Shown here: one piece after another, positions 22,700-35,784 of the stretch
Position numbering within the stretch: the stretch's first letter is position 1
Layout of the letters: each line of letters begins with the position of its first letter
Assembly: GCA_964023205.1 (NCBI GenBank)
Contig: OZ026848.1
Span: 5,818,501-5,882,500, forward strand
Length of the DNA: 64,000 bases
Origin: Lutraria lutraria
Lineage: Eukaryota > Mollusca > Bivalvia > Venerida > Mactridae
Reading direction: 5' to 3'
Made by a program: the position numbers and the translations under genes
Notes under the pieces: model-generated
The model's input: the letters and a program-made list of their open reading frames with translations, nothing else
Database searches by the model: none
Told to the model about the DNA's origin: nothing

Positions 22700-25500
22700 G
22701 TGTTAATTAAACGGCTGTACTAAACGACAACTGAATAAACTTACTAACAAGCTGTTGACCCCATATACCTCCGTGTCTCATGGTGGAAATATTAACAGGA
22801 GTGTACTTAATAAGTTAATAAGACTCTGCCATGTAAGCTGTATATTTAGTTAAACCTACTTTATTGCCAATAATTTCCACATGGTGTCAAAAGTTAGTGC
22901 AACTTATTTGCGATCATCTATTTAATAATGTAGCAAGTGCAGTATGCACATGTTGTAACATAAACTGGCATTCATTGACGCGTATGTGTCTTAATTGCTT
23001 CTTTGAGTCCGAGGTAACAATTGTGATTCAATATTTTCCGTAACCAGGTCGGCAATTATAAACGAACTACAAATAACTGACTCAGAAACCAGTCAATGCA
23101 TAATTGATAAGGGAGACGCTACATATAGAAAAAGGGTGTAATACTTGATACATTTCAGGTATCCTTAATTACTAAACCTATTCATCGTCAGAAAACTGCT
23201 GAATTATTCATATTTATGAACTTAAGTTAATTGAAGAATCAAAGATTAACACATACATTGTGCGGAATAATTCAAAGGTTCACTTTAAATAAGATTAAAC
23301 AAACTGGGTTTACGTTCGTTTGAAGTTAATTCTGTTGTATATATGACAAACAAAATAAACTGTGAAAAGGAATTGTACATTGGTAAATATGTATGGCATA
23401 AGGAGTAGTGTACAGTACATTTATTCTCAATACACGTTTTGATACCACAAACAAACAAAAACAATAAAACATCACGATATTAGATTATCAGTGAATTTGG
23501 TTTAAAGTATTGGGCTCCTAACACCCAAAACTGTCATCTCAAAATGGAATTGATATATTTTAGAAATGTTTGATTGTTTTCAAAGGTTTCCATGATAGAT
23601 AATGATTTATCTTTTCAAAACAATGACATTCCTTTAAGGTACTTTCCCTTTGAATTTTCATTGCTTCAATAAAGTTCATATGAAGATTATAGCAAAAAGA
23701 ACATCAATTTCAATGAAAGCTCATGGTCAAAAGATGCAGTAACACATCAGTATAATTTGATAAAGGAAATTATAGGTCACTATGCATATATTTCTTTTTT
23801 TCTAACAAGGGCAACAACTCCTACAAAAATTAAACAATGAGTCGTAAGATAAATTCTAATAAAATCTAATTTGTGGATTTAAAGTATCATCTACTTCTTC
23901 AATCAACCACTTTTTTGGTGAAACCACATGGTTCTGTTTATTTCTTCAAATGTATTGTATATATACATAGTCATATACATACAGCATGAATAAAGTCATA
24001 TATGAACTTTAAGTGAACACACAAGAACAAAGTAGAAAGGTATTGATTTTCATATACCATTTCTGAAATTTTATTTTACATTGCTATGTACTTGTTGAAT
24101 TATGTCTGACGCCGATATCTATTTAGTGAAATTGTATTTAACCATTACTTACTTTACCATTTTTATTTTTCTCTTTTGTGTTGACACGATCAACATGTTT
24201 TCAATGGTTCAAGAAGCTCTTATGTCTATTTTTTTTCGAAATCTCTAAAAAGTCTTTACATTTGATTGCACTTATTACACCATAAACGACATTATAAAAT
24301 TAATGTTCAGCATGGATCGGGTAAGCTTTGCTGTTTTTCTTGCCTCATCTGAACACGTCAAATTAACAACTACGAACGATACTAAACCCTAAAACTTACA
24401 AACGGAAAGGTTTCATTTTATAATGATAATCTAACATCATTCTAAATAGAGATAAGTCGCATTGATAAAACTTTTAGCATATTCGTGCTCAGAAAGTAGT
24501 CACAGACACTTGTTTAGTCAAATTTCAAGCGCATCCACAACGGTCGCTCTTGCCACTATCAATGCACGTAAAACAGAACAAGTCTCTGTGAAAGAGGTGA
24601 CTCAAATTATCGGATATACTGTATGGTCAAAGACAATATGAGAACAGAACTATCAAAAGAACACGTGTCTAAAATGGGCCGATCAAGATTGCACGTAGAT
24701 TGCTTCAGAATATTTAAACAATCAATAAAAGAGATTGAACGTGAAACAGAAATATCGATAAGTTGCGGTTATCTAAATCGGGTCAAAGGGAATTCATTAA
24801 GCACATACATGGAGAAGGCTGGCATGAAATACTATATCGCTACAAATTGAATGTTTATGCAACGTCTTGAAACCTGAACTGGTTTATTGCTGATAATTTC
24901 TCCCCAATGTCTCTTTGTAATATTCTGAAGTAAACGATGTATATTTTACATAAACTATAAAGCCGTCGTTTCTTAATAGATATTGATCTCTCACGAAACA
25001 GTTCCATAGTCTGACGTGCATAATGAAATCCAATTCTTCGTCTGTGTCGTTCCTTGTCTATATTTGAGACCATCTTTTAAAACATATTTTTCTTGCGACC
25101 GACTCATTAAAAAAACAACACCCACTTCAATTTCCAAAATTCCAAAACTTTTATAACATTCGTTATGTAAGCTTGTCTTCGATACAAGCATATAATACAA
25201 TGTTACAAAAACAATAATAATGCATACATGTACCAGCCAACCTACACATTGTTAATATGTTGGGTCACTAAGCCGTAAACCAACATTTTCTTATAAATAG
25301 CCATTGTAAGCCAAATATTCCAAAATTGAAAATTCACAAAACACTTTATGGAAATTACCATAAGGACTTTCTGGTGATGACGTCGAAAACATTTCAACAT
25401 GCTCTAATGCAATTATATTCTAGCTTTGAATATGATTTTTCTTGCCTTTCAAATGTAACAACGATTGTCTGAAGACTTTAAAAAGAAAAGAGTTTTGTGA
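22700..25500. other. AT-rich stretch without supported genes
   Basis: The short open frame at 24623-24850 has no splice or family support. Nothing else is recognisable. Confidence 0.35.
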
Positions 25501-25766
25501 TAGTAAAATGTTTTATCTAAACTTCTTGAACCTTCATCGTTGTCAACGAGTTGATCTTAATTATCTAGTAAAATGTTTCTTCTAAACTTCTTGTACCTTC
25601 ATCATCGTCAACGATTTGATCTTGAATTATCTAGTAAAATATCTTATCTAAACTTCTTGTACCTTCATCATCATTGTCACCGATTTTATCTTGAATTATC
25701 TAGTAAAATGTTTTATCGAAACTTCTAGTACCTTCATCATTGTCAACGATTTGATCTTGAATTATC
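25501..25766 (+). repeat. Tandem repeat, four units of 65-69 bp
   Basis: Units lie at 25501-25565, 25566-25631, 25632-25700 and 25701-25766. Each begins 'tagtaaaat' and ends 'gatctt(g)aattatc', with 'aaacttct' and 'ccttcatca' in the middle. They differ by scattered substitutions and a variable cat/tca triplet-like run in the centre (3-bp expansion in unit 3), which accounts for the length differences. A partial fifth start (tagtatgattg) follows. The units carry stops and are not coding. The array ends about 1.2 kb upstream of the first exon at 26970. Confidence 0.9.
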
Positions 25767-26121
25767 TAGTATGATTGAGAACAAGTGATCAGTGCCTAAG
25801 GCTTTGTTTGCTATGAAGCAATAGCATATTAATGGTTTATTTATTCATATCTTTCTGAAGCTTCGGTTATAGCATAATTGATGATTTATCTTTTTATTCA
25901 AATTATCAATTACTCATTCAAATCAAAGTCATTATGGTAGAGCTGTGGAATAATGGGGTAACGTATGCTATATTATTTCATTTGATACAAAGTCAAACGA
26001 TGGTAATAGTGTTACAATATTCGGGGCCAAATAATGAAAATAGGGCAAAGAACATGAATGGAATGGATTCAGACGGTTAAGTGAGGGTAATTGACTCACT
26101 TACCGTTTTAAAATCAATACA

Positions 26122-26625
26122 TTAAGCAATTTTGTTACTTGTGTTTAAAACGCATTCAAAAACATGATGCAAGCGCTCATTTGTAGCTAGAAATAGAACA
26201 TTTAATGTCACGAGAGTAATCCAACTCACGCGTGCTTTGAGTTTTGATCGAAGTTTTATGTTTAGCTTCAAGTATAACAGGAAGCTAGCAATGGCAATGC
26301 TCCGCACTCTGAGTATTGCTCGCTGATGGGACGTATGGCTATAAATAGCATGTGGTTTGTATTCAATGACTAAAACAAGTATCATTTGGCGCATCAAATA
26401 CTCCTTATATCGACAGCATATAACATGCAATGAATGGTTCATTACAAAAGAAACATTTCCAATAATAGCAAACGTCGTAGCAGCAGACGAGTAATAGATA
26501 TAGCGCGAAACGTGGAACGTTATTTTATCACTGTTTGTTCGATCGGGCCGTTCAGGGAAGTTGTTCATAATCTGTTCTTTACATTTTGAGTGAAGTGAAC
26601 TAGCGTTTCTTCTTCTTATATCCAT
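26122..26625 (-). CDS. Hypothetical ORF, 167 codons
   Basis: This is the longest open frame in the window, ATG at 26625 reading leftward to about 26122. It contains one or two hydrophobic stretches (for example YYSSAATTFAIIGNVSFVM at about residues 44-62 and WITLVTLNVLFLA near residues 136-148) and several basic clusters. No family is recognised. With this base composition one frame of such length can arise by chance in 64 kb, so coding status is uncertain. Its start lies 344 bases from the ATG of the plus-strand exon at 26970, so the two would share a divergent intergenic region. Confidence 0.25.
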   Translation of the reverse strand: MDIRRRNASSLHSKCKEQIMNNFPERPDRTNSDKITFHVSRYIYYSSAATTFAIIGNVSFVMNHSLHVICCRYKEYLMRQMILVLVIEYKPHAIYSHTSHQRAILRVRSIAIASFLLYLKLNIKLRSKLKARVSWITLVTLNVLFLATNERLHHVFECVLNTSNKIA

Positions 26626-26905
26626 GTTTAAGGGTATTGATCAACGAGAGAATCATTGTCGTACGCTACTGTAGAGGGATTCGCCAATACGTGGCTGGGT
26701 ATCATCACGTTGGATTCGTCTATGATCTATATTGGTTGCCGAATCGCTTTTATATATGGCGTTGATAGAATTCACACGGACAGTACAGTTTAGAGATGAA
26801 ATCGAGTACCGGGACTTAATTAAATGCCGAAATGATATACCATCACTAGTGAATTTATGAATTGTCAGGTGCAAATTAGGGAGTTGTGTACAAGTGAAAA
26901 ATCCA

Positions 26906-26913
26906 TGACGTCA
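26906..26913. promoter_or_regulatory. CRE-type site (TGACGTCA)
   Basis: A perfect palindromic TGACGTCA, the consensus for CREB/ATF bZIP factors, lies 57 bases upstream of the ATG at 26970 and so probably in the proximal promoter or 5' untranslated region. Similar TGACGTCA strings occur at about 1088-1105 in the retroelement remnant, so the motif alone does not prove function. Confidence 0.45.
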
Positions 26914-26969
26914 TGACAAATTGATTCGTTTGCATTCTACAAACAGCTTTAAAGTTCTATCTTCACAAA

Positions 26970-27176
26970 ATGTTTCAGTTTCTACGAAGATCAAAAGAAA
27001 CCAAGATGCCGATAAGCACAGAGGAGCCGGAGTCTCCTCTCAGCAAACCTCATAGTGCCATAACAGTTCCAGGAATGTATTTGTTTTATAAATACAGCGA
27101 GTTTAAAAGACAGCAACAAGAGTCACACAGAAAGAAAGTGACAGAAAAGGAACTTGATCATTTGAACCATAAAATT
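26970..27176 (+). CDS. First coding exon of an unidentified host gene
   Basis: The ATG has A at -3 (cacaaaATG) and opens 69 codons that end exactly at AAAATT|GTAAGT, a canonical donor in phase 0. The peptide starts MFQFLRRSKETKMPISTEEP, continues through a serine/proline-rich linker (EPESPLSKPHSAITVPG), and ends in a charged, probably helical or coiled-coil stretch (KYSEFKRQQQESHRKK then EKELDHLNHKI). Lack of a signal peptide or membrane segment suggests a cytosolic or cytoskeletal protein, but I do not recognise the family. A CRE-type site lies 57 bases upstream. No downstream exon could be identified in the AT-rich DNA to the right, so the rest of the gene is probably split by long introns and may extend beyond the window. 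Confidence 0.7.
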
Positions 27177-30100
27177 GTAAGTTAGACTTTGTTTTATTCT
27201 TTAATTTTTGTCTTTGATAACACTTTGATTTGATTTTCTAAAATAATGGCTACCTTGAATTGTTCCATCATTGACCCTAGCTTTCCCCATCTACTTGTTA
27301 TCTGTTTTCAATTTTCATTTTATATAGTGATTTTTCTCGTTCAACCAAATTTCATTAAGTTTAAAACTTAATCTAATGTGACATACCTTTAAACCAATTA
27401 TACACTTAAAATACATTAAAAATTTTTTTTATTAATACACTAATTAAAACCTCACGAGTTCATGTGTATGCTACTCAAAACTGATGAAAATTAAACGAAA
27501 TGTGTTCTTTCAATAAATTTTGGAAATTACCTTTTACAAATTTCAAAATATACATTTTTATTTTTACTTATAATTCTGTCTCGAAAAAGAAACTCAATGC
27601 ATTGTACCTTAATATGTTAAATATTATAAATAATAATAGACATACTAAAATGTGATAACATTCTAAATTAACCACACGAAGCCCTTGATGATATTATGTT
27701 AAAATGTATACAATATTAAGAACCTTCATTAAACTAATTAATGATTTATTTTAAAAGTTAAACTTTTAAAAGCTATACTTATTCTTAAAGGACAAGAAAA
27801 CACAACATACGAGTTGTTGAAATATTTGATACCTGATGTCCACGAAAAAGCACTTTAGACACATTTAATAATATAAGTACATACCCGCCTTTTGAAATAA
27901 CAAATATAATATCAAGTATTACAAATGTACGCATATTTATTTATACACGAATTCTAAAATTGTATTTAATATTTGTATCGTCGCGCATGTGAACTAATCG
28001 ACTTAAATTAATATTACTGCAGTGTGATTCCGGACCTTTCAAAGCCAAATGAAAATTGGAAAAGTTCTTTTGAAAAGGACTTCTAAAAGAATATTTTAAC
28101 TGGTGTTTTGATATGTATGACATGACTTTAAGGTTATCCATTATTCAATTTTGTAAGATTGAATAAAAAAGGAAAAAATATAAAACCATGTATTCATCTT
28201 GAAATCCGAGAAGTAAATGTTGCTAAATACTTAAAGATAACTCAAACATCTTTCTCTGACAAATCATCAAATAAAATCTATCTAATGCCAACATTGTTTC
28301 TCTAAATAAATAGTCAAATATTACAGTTATAAGTCAATGACAAACTGTACGTAAAGAGTTCTCAACAATGAAATACTTTGGTGCATATAATGCATGCCCA
28401 AAAAACAGCGTTCAGATATAATTACTTCCAAAGTGTAAATGCTTTTAATTGATAGAATATTTCTAACTTCAAAAGGTAACAACAACGACTGAGTACTTGT
28501 CAAATGTGACTGTTTAACATATTATTAATGTAAATGTTGTTTTAGTTATTATAGAAATTCAATATATACATAATAAATATTAAAACGTATTTTTTATAAA
28601 TTACTAAAGATAGAATAATATAATATCCAGTGAACTAATATCATAAGACGTGTGTTAATAAAAGGATTTCAATACGATTGTTAAATCGTTGGATTTATAA
28701 TATGAAAAACATTGTTAGCCATAACAAATATCTTTTATGCTTTATAGTGTTTATTTTTTTTTTCAAAATACTGACAATTTTGACATTAAGCAATATACGT
28801 CAAGGCCGTGAAACATGAAGTTTAGCCGACTCACTGACTACATACTTTCTTGTATTGTTTCATGGGAATATATTCCTCTTTCTAATTAAAATATTTGGCA
28901 ATCATTTTTTAGAAGTCCTTTCCTTAAAAGATAAATATTAGTATAGATCATACACGCTTCAATAACCCTGCATCTTACATAATTATGTCATTACACCATT
29001 TTGATAAATATGGAAATATATAAGGTACGCATTTTTTTCTTGCCTACAACTGTTTCTACAAAAATGGTAGAGAACAATTCTTTATACAGATGAAATTATA
29101 GATATGAGTTTCTTTTCATGACTCATCTTTTTTTTCATACCAGCAGACAGATAAAATGTAAACAGATCCTACATATATACTGTTGCTATTTTTTTAATAT
29201 AGCTGCCTGACATTTACTGTAAGGTTTTAATACTATTGTACAAGACATTTTATGACCGTCTGATTTTTTTCTACAGTGATTCTGCGATTGAGATAGTTTA
29301 TGTTTATCGTTTTGAATAAAATAGCGGCGAATGTAATGGGAATGGTGAGTTCAGACATTTGTTAGAAAATCGTAGGCAACAATAGTTTAACAAAGTAAGC
29401 ATAAATGTTACAATAGATGTTAATGCAGAACAAGGTGGATTTAAAGATTCAGTTTATTCACTGGAAGCACATGTGCATACATATGATAGGATGATTATAA
29501 ATTATATAGATATTAAACACAGCAAAATAATATACGGTAGGTGTCACTATGGTGCATTAATCTCAGACAACAATAATAATACAATGATAAATATGTAAGA
29601 ATTGCATGCATAAAGAGGTTACACATTTTGCCAGATGACTTTAAAATGGATAAGCACATGGTTAAGAAAAATAAATTATTTAAAAAATATACTACGCTCT
29701 CGTTGATTCATTGATTTACAAAGTGCATGTATATTTTTTTTTCTATTTATAGTTGATAGAAAAAAATGATATTTAGCCTCAGACTGAAAGTAACGTATTT
29801 AGTAATTAACATTTTAATATCATTTAATCTCTTTTGATACCACAAGCGTATTATCTGACACAAAGAATCAAACAAAAGTAAGATTCTCTAAATATAAACA
29901 ATTCCTATTATGCCTAAAGTTTTTGGTATTGCAAAGAGCAACATATCTTTCAGTGCAAGGTTGCTATATAAACGAGCTTCACAGAAAGTGGTTTGCTGAC
30001 GCGTATGGATTACAATTTATGCAAATATTTCACGAGTACAGAATACATCTTAACCCAGACGCCATAACACCAAAGCTTTCGCAATGACTTATTCAAGCGT

Positions 30101-31879
30101 TTAAATAACGTTGCACAATATAAAGCATAAACATGCGAAAATGTTGCCACAATTTTTCTCTTGAGTAAATAATTGAAGTTTGCGAACTTAGAGGGTGTTT
30201 TTCGAGAGAAATAACCAATTATGAAGAGTAAAATCCATTTCTGTCCCGTCATAAACAGCGTAATAAACCGACAAAATCCCAAAGGATATTTTTAGCAACT
30301 TATTTGCCGAATAATAACCTATATGTTCAAGAACAAGTTCAGTAATAAAACTAGCGACCATCGTGGTATAACAAGTGGAACTCGTAGATCAGAGATGAAA
30401 ATCCCATCAATATAACTCGGATTTCTAGATGAACAAAAATATAGAATCACGGATCTGAACAATAAATCTACAAATTAATCCAACACGAGAGAAAAAAAAC
30501 AAAATCAACAATTTATACGTCTGTATCGTCTTGTAAAACACATACTGATTTTTTTCACTCTTGACGAATAGAGGAAATTCTGATGTCCGGAACAGAATCT
30601 CAGAATGTCCTCAAAAAGCATTTAAACCTTTTTAAAACCCAATCAGCCGCAAAATAGAAAATAACATTCACCGATGTTAGACTATTACTATTACCAAGTT
30701 TCCATAATATGGAAATACATCGCTAACAATTTGTTGTTTTTTTCACATAAGGCGTCTGAGATTCGGGACATAAGCCAAACTATTCCCAGACGTAATGACT
30801 GCAGTAATTGTTGCATGCGTTTATAACTGTTTTTCTCAATTTCGGAATCACTCCCTTCTCTCTGTCTGCTGATTGCGCAATCCAATGATCCCTATGATTG
30901 ACTTGTTTGGATATAAACACCATCCATTAAAACAGTTATTCAAGAATAACAAGTAATAAACGCATCTACGTACCAATCAACGCTGTATACCACAGTAACA
31001 CAGACCATGTTTGCGCTGTTCATTCTTACAACGTCAAAAAGTCTATCCGGGGTCGGTGCATCCTTTTTCAAATTTTGATAGTGTTTACATTGTGTCCAGA
31101 GTGTTTTTAGATACGATTATGAATAATAGTTATGAACAATTAAGTGTCACTTTATACTCGGTGTGTTTAGTATTTACTCCTTTACATATCTTTGTGTCAT
31201 TCTTTAGTAGTGTTTTGTACATATATCATTACTTTGATCCAATGTACAACGCCAGGAAATACGAATATACTTTCTGTAAAATTAGGCGTTTAGTCAAATA
31301 GAATAGTTTCAATGTCTGCGCATTTTCTAAACAATATAAAGAACAACATTAGTGTATTGTCGTGCCATGCTTAAAATGTCATACAGAACTTAAAGATATT
31401 CAGGAAATCTTAACCAGTTATGTTGAAACTGATGAAAACATGTTAAGCAATCATTCTAAAGCCCAGTTTATATATCATGCATTATTCCACTGCGCCAAAA
31501 TACCGTGCGTCATCTATGCATATTTAAACATATATTTACAACACGAGTACGGAACTGCTAATGTTCTGTGATTCGAACACAATACACCGATCATGCAAGC
31601 TGTCTCATTAATGATGCTAAATTACGCTTGTTTTATGAGAATGTATCGTGTGAAGATTCTGTTATAGACGGCTTGATTATACTTAATAACAAAATTGATA
31701 TCGCGGAAATTACAGAAGAGCAATTCTAAATGTGTTCAGGCCATGAACAAGTGTATTATCAGCATAGAATTATATACTAATTACGTTTACATGGAGTAAT
31801 AGACATATTCGGCAACTTATTTGGTTTGATTTGTAAAACCACCCGTTTTCACGCCACACACTGAAAATTCTAATTCTGC
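27177..31879 (+). other. Probable first intron, very AT-rich
   Basis: Begins with GTAAGT at 27177-27182. The stretch to about 29.8 kb is the most AT-rich of the window, with long T runs and almost no open frames. No second exon is recognisable; the frame at 31362-31571 (ELKDIQEILTSYVETDENM) follows a possible tacag acceptor but lacks a convincing donor, so it is only a weak candidate. Confidence 0.4.
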
Positions 31880-31990
31880 GACCGATTAGATCTTCATATT
31901 TTGACCTCGGCAATCCGGGTTCGAATCACAGTCACGGTAGGTCAAACCCTTCTATGAAAACTTGTTGAAATCCTCCACAGGCCTATGTGA
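31880..31990 (+). repeat. tRNA-like fragment with B box
   Basis: The B-box-like 'ccgggttcgaatcac' at 31915-31929 is preceded by a weak A-box region. The fragment ends just upstream of the minisatellite at 32027. Confidence 0.4.
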
Positions 31991-32026
31991 AGAAGTTGTC
32001 GGCTCTTTGTGGAAGGGGAAATTAGC

Positions 32027-32296
32027 ACTGGTTAGGAAGAGGGTCCAGGAAAACTGGTTAGGAAAAGGGTCCAGGAAAACTGGTTAGAAAAGGGTCCAGG
32101 AAAACTGGTTAGGAAAAGGGTCCAGGAAAACTGGTTAGAAAAGGGGTCCAGGAAAACTGGTTAGGAAAAGGGTCCAGGAAAACTGGTTAGAAAAAGGGAC
32201 CAGGAAAACTGGTTAGAAAAAGGGGTCCAGGAAAACTGGTTAGAAAAGGGGTCCAGGAAAACTGGTTAGAAAAGGGGTCGAGGAAAACTGGTTAGG
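32027..32296 (+). repeat. Minisatellite, about ten 25-27 bp units
   Basis: The unit is 'actggttagaaaagggtcc' + 'aggaaa'. Ten full copies plus a final partial copy differ mainly in the number of A and G residues (gaaaaggg, aaaaggggg variants). Two versions, 'ttagg' and 'ttag', alternate in the first half, indicating partial two-unit (higher-order) amplification. Unit length is not a multiple of three, so it is not coding. Confidence 0.95.
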
Positions 32297-32299
32297 TGA

Positions 32300-35200
32300 C
32301 CTGACCACCGTATACAACTGAAAAATTGTTGACAAACGGCGTTAAATCAGCTGAAACAGAAAATCTTCCAATTAGCTATTTTTCCGTTTTTTCCAGATTT
32401 TTAGCGTTTGTTGTCCCAACTTTATCATATCCACCTCTTGGCTCTTGTAGTACAATTAGTTTGAATTTGAACAGTACTTTTATTGTTTTCATTTATATTT
32501 CATTCTAACCTCTCCAAATATATCATCATATGTCTAATTATTCCCTTTTGTTCGAACCGCTCGGATTTGGCATATACGCATCTTGAGTATAAATGTCTTC
32601 TGTATTCTTGTATTCTATGAATTCCCGCGATACCTCAAAGTATTATATATATTGTAAGTATAATATTCAAAATTTACTGTTCATAAGAATCGCTCGGGTA
32701 TTGCAAACGCAGACAGAAAATTCGAATTACCTTTTTTTCTTTCTTTTTTATCACGTCAATCAATGTTTTCTACTAATGGAATTTTTGGTTAAACTGCCAA
32801 TGAAGATAAGCTTGTGTGTTTTTTTTATTTTATGAAGTTTAATTTATCAAACTGATCCATGGTGTGTATTTTTGCGTGTTTCTTCTTCGCGGGACTGAAA
32901 TCCAATATTTCTTTTTCAACAATCCTGAAGAATTTTAAAGAGAATGCATGTACTAAAGAAACATTCTATTATTAACATGACGACGGAATGTAAATGCTCA
33001 TACAAAAAGATACTGTTTTCATTCTACCATGCTTTCATTCCAGTTCATCATCTATTTATGTTAAATGTTTGACAGGCGGTAATATGAATTTAAGAATGCA
33101 TTGCATTTCTTTTGGTTCAATCACGTGATTATAAATGTGTGATAGCGAGTTTTCATTAATATGGGTTTCTAGGTTTACATAATATCTTCAACACAAAGAG
33201 TAAGTACCCTCTTTGTTTTGAAAATCCGGTTTAAACAATATGTTTGCAATAATCGTTCTAGCTACATGTACTTTGAATTATTTATACTATTGGAACACCA
33301 TCATAATTCAAACATGGATTTTTCGGCTTTTCTTCATTGTAAACATTTCTCATACCGAGCTTAAATGACCCTTGTTGGCCATCGACACGTAAATTGCATT
33401 TTAGGTGATCAATTTTAAAAGTATGTAGAACGCATTTCTTTTACACCCCGGTATTTTGCAATCGTCCACCATTATCATCAATGTCAGTGCGAACACACCG
33501 GAAGTAGAATTATTTCTTATCCGGTGACATCATCGTTGATTTACTAAGGAAAGTAACCTAATTATTGGTACGATTGATTAGAACATTGTAAGTTTTGCTA
33601 ATTTATATCTAAAAACAAAAATTTTACGTTATCGCCTCCAATAATCTGACCAAGGACCTGTATGACAAGGCATTAGTTTGTGACTGTATTCTTTCTAAAT
33701 TTAAATCGCTCTTTGGTTCAAATCAATAGTGGAATATTTAGTAGCCGAATGTATATAATTGTAAATGTAGAATGCCTTTGAATTAATTAGCGAGTATACT
33801 TAGTTTTATGAATGTACCACATTGATTCAAATGCGCGAACTTCAGCGAACAGCAGTAAAATCATGCTTCTGAGTCCTTTGTACAGCATAAAATGTGGGCC
33901 TACAAAACGAAGACCTCTTGTATACAAGTCATACTATGACGGTTATGAAATTGTAGTCAAAATGTGTAACTTCTAGTGCTTTGATTGAATCAAACAACGC
34001 GCACAATGCATCGCCATTTAAAATACATAATCGTGCCACGACAACCATTTTCAAAGTGATTGCAAATCAATCAGCAAGTACTAAACTGTTCGCCCATTCT
34101 TTCATGAACATGACAACAATAAAAGTACTATCTATAAGGACGTAGCTGTGTTCAAGACAAACTGATGTTTCCTATAAAAGACATTCAGCGCGAAAAATAT
34201 AGCCTCGTTTTTAGATATCGTCTGCTTTCTGATGGCATTAAGGATAAGGCATCACCTTTTTATCCCGGTAAATTGTTTTATAGAATAACAATATCTCAAT
34301 GAGTCATATGTAATTGAGCTTCACGATAATTTACTAGAAACATTTTCAGATACTACGATTTCTCCTGTAATGCACTAGATGTATCGCCTCACTTCTAATT
34401 TATAGACAAAGACTATTTCAAGCAGACAGTAATATCTTAGCTACGTACAATGCCCAAATGGGTTCACTTCTATTTCTGAAAGTTTTATTTTTGGCTCGAC
34501 AACCCTCTATGTTGTCAAGCGCAGAGGGACAAATATTATTGCATATCAGACGAAGTCATTTACACTGTACGTTGTCAACGACAGTTAATTTTGGATTGGC
34601 TTACTTCAAAAACACTTCCCGATCATTCCAATCCATTTGCTGTCAAAAAGGCAGACCTTTGGTAAACCATTAGCTAAGAAAATATGTATTCGTTTGTAAA
34701 TCGAATTCAAATGCGCAGATAAAAGACGTCGATTAAATTGAATAAAAAATGAGACAAAGAAAATGCCAACATCCCGATTTAGTGTTTTAATAGAAATACC
34801 TTTCAGACACATTAAATATTCTAACAACCATATATGGAAAATTGCCAAACGTACACACTTTTTTATGGATGAATCTTGTTCAGTACTGAGAGATGAAGAC
34901 GAGGCAAAGAAAAAAGATGCAACACGACAAAATATAAGACCTAGCATTTTAGATAATCTCGTGTTTCAAATTCAAACAATTTCTCTCTCGGTGTAAAATG
35001 CTCACAGCACACGCCATGTATCATGTTCCCAATCATGGAAGCTTTGCCGTGAAGACGTAAATAATTTAGACACGAAAGAGAAAGAAAAAAGATATTGTAA
35101 AATTCATGTTAGTATGTGTAACACTGTCACTGCCTCTTTTCATTTATTTTTATGTAAAAGTGAAGATAATAAAAAAGTAAGGAGCTATTTATGTAACACA

Positions 35201-35780
35201 AATATGACCAAAATAAATCGAAATGTTTGATTTTAAATTTCTGAAAACATTTGGTATCACTGTTAAATAACATGTATTATCATGTTTAAAAAATATGTGC
35301 ACTTTACGTAAGCAGTTGTTTTCAAATAATCGAATTCTTAAATCAATGACTATATTTATCATTCGAGTAAATGGTGGATAATTACTAATTCAGCCTTCTA
35401 AAGACAGCTAAAATCAGCACATATGTGTCATTTCCTGACAATTTGTTTGATTTTCATTATTAATATTCGCCATGAAGCTTTATAAAATTTTAAGCTCAAA
35501 GCGAATATTTTTTTTATCTATATCAAAATATCGATAAGGGAAGGATTCCTCGGAAAGAAACATTTACACAACATCCAGCACTCTCCTAAAAATATCCTTC
35601 TAAAACTTCCTCTCCACTAACCAACCCAACACACAGAATCATACAGGAAGGGAACGTAACACCGGGTACAGCCCTGGAACGGACTGCCGCAACACCAAAG
35701 GGGAGAAACAGCAAGCCCAAACAACAGCAAACACTCAATATTAGGACAAATCATTAGGACAACCAGAAACTGTTCACATA
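32300..35780. other. AT-rich stretch without supported genes
   Basis: A short antisense copy of the 5050/19612 repeat core lies at about 33478-33545. Overlapping frames on both strands at 34606-34996 are judged to be chance. Confidence 0.35.
33478..33545 (-). repeat. Dispersed ccgg repeat, short antisense copy
   Basis: The reverse complement reads gatgatgtcaccgga, taagaaataattcta, cttccggtgtg, matching the core order of the repeats at 5050 and 19612. Confidence 0.35.
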
Positions 35781-35784
35781 TTGA

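Noticed and set aside
25501..25766. CRISPR-like array
   Set aside because: Whole units are similar with no unique spacers alternating with identical repeats; it is an ordinary tandem repeat in eukaryotic DNA.
34606..34996. Overlapping ORFs on both strands (113 and 77 codons)
   Set aside because: They exclude each other, neither has splice signals or a family, and both fit chance expectation.
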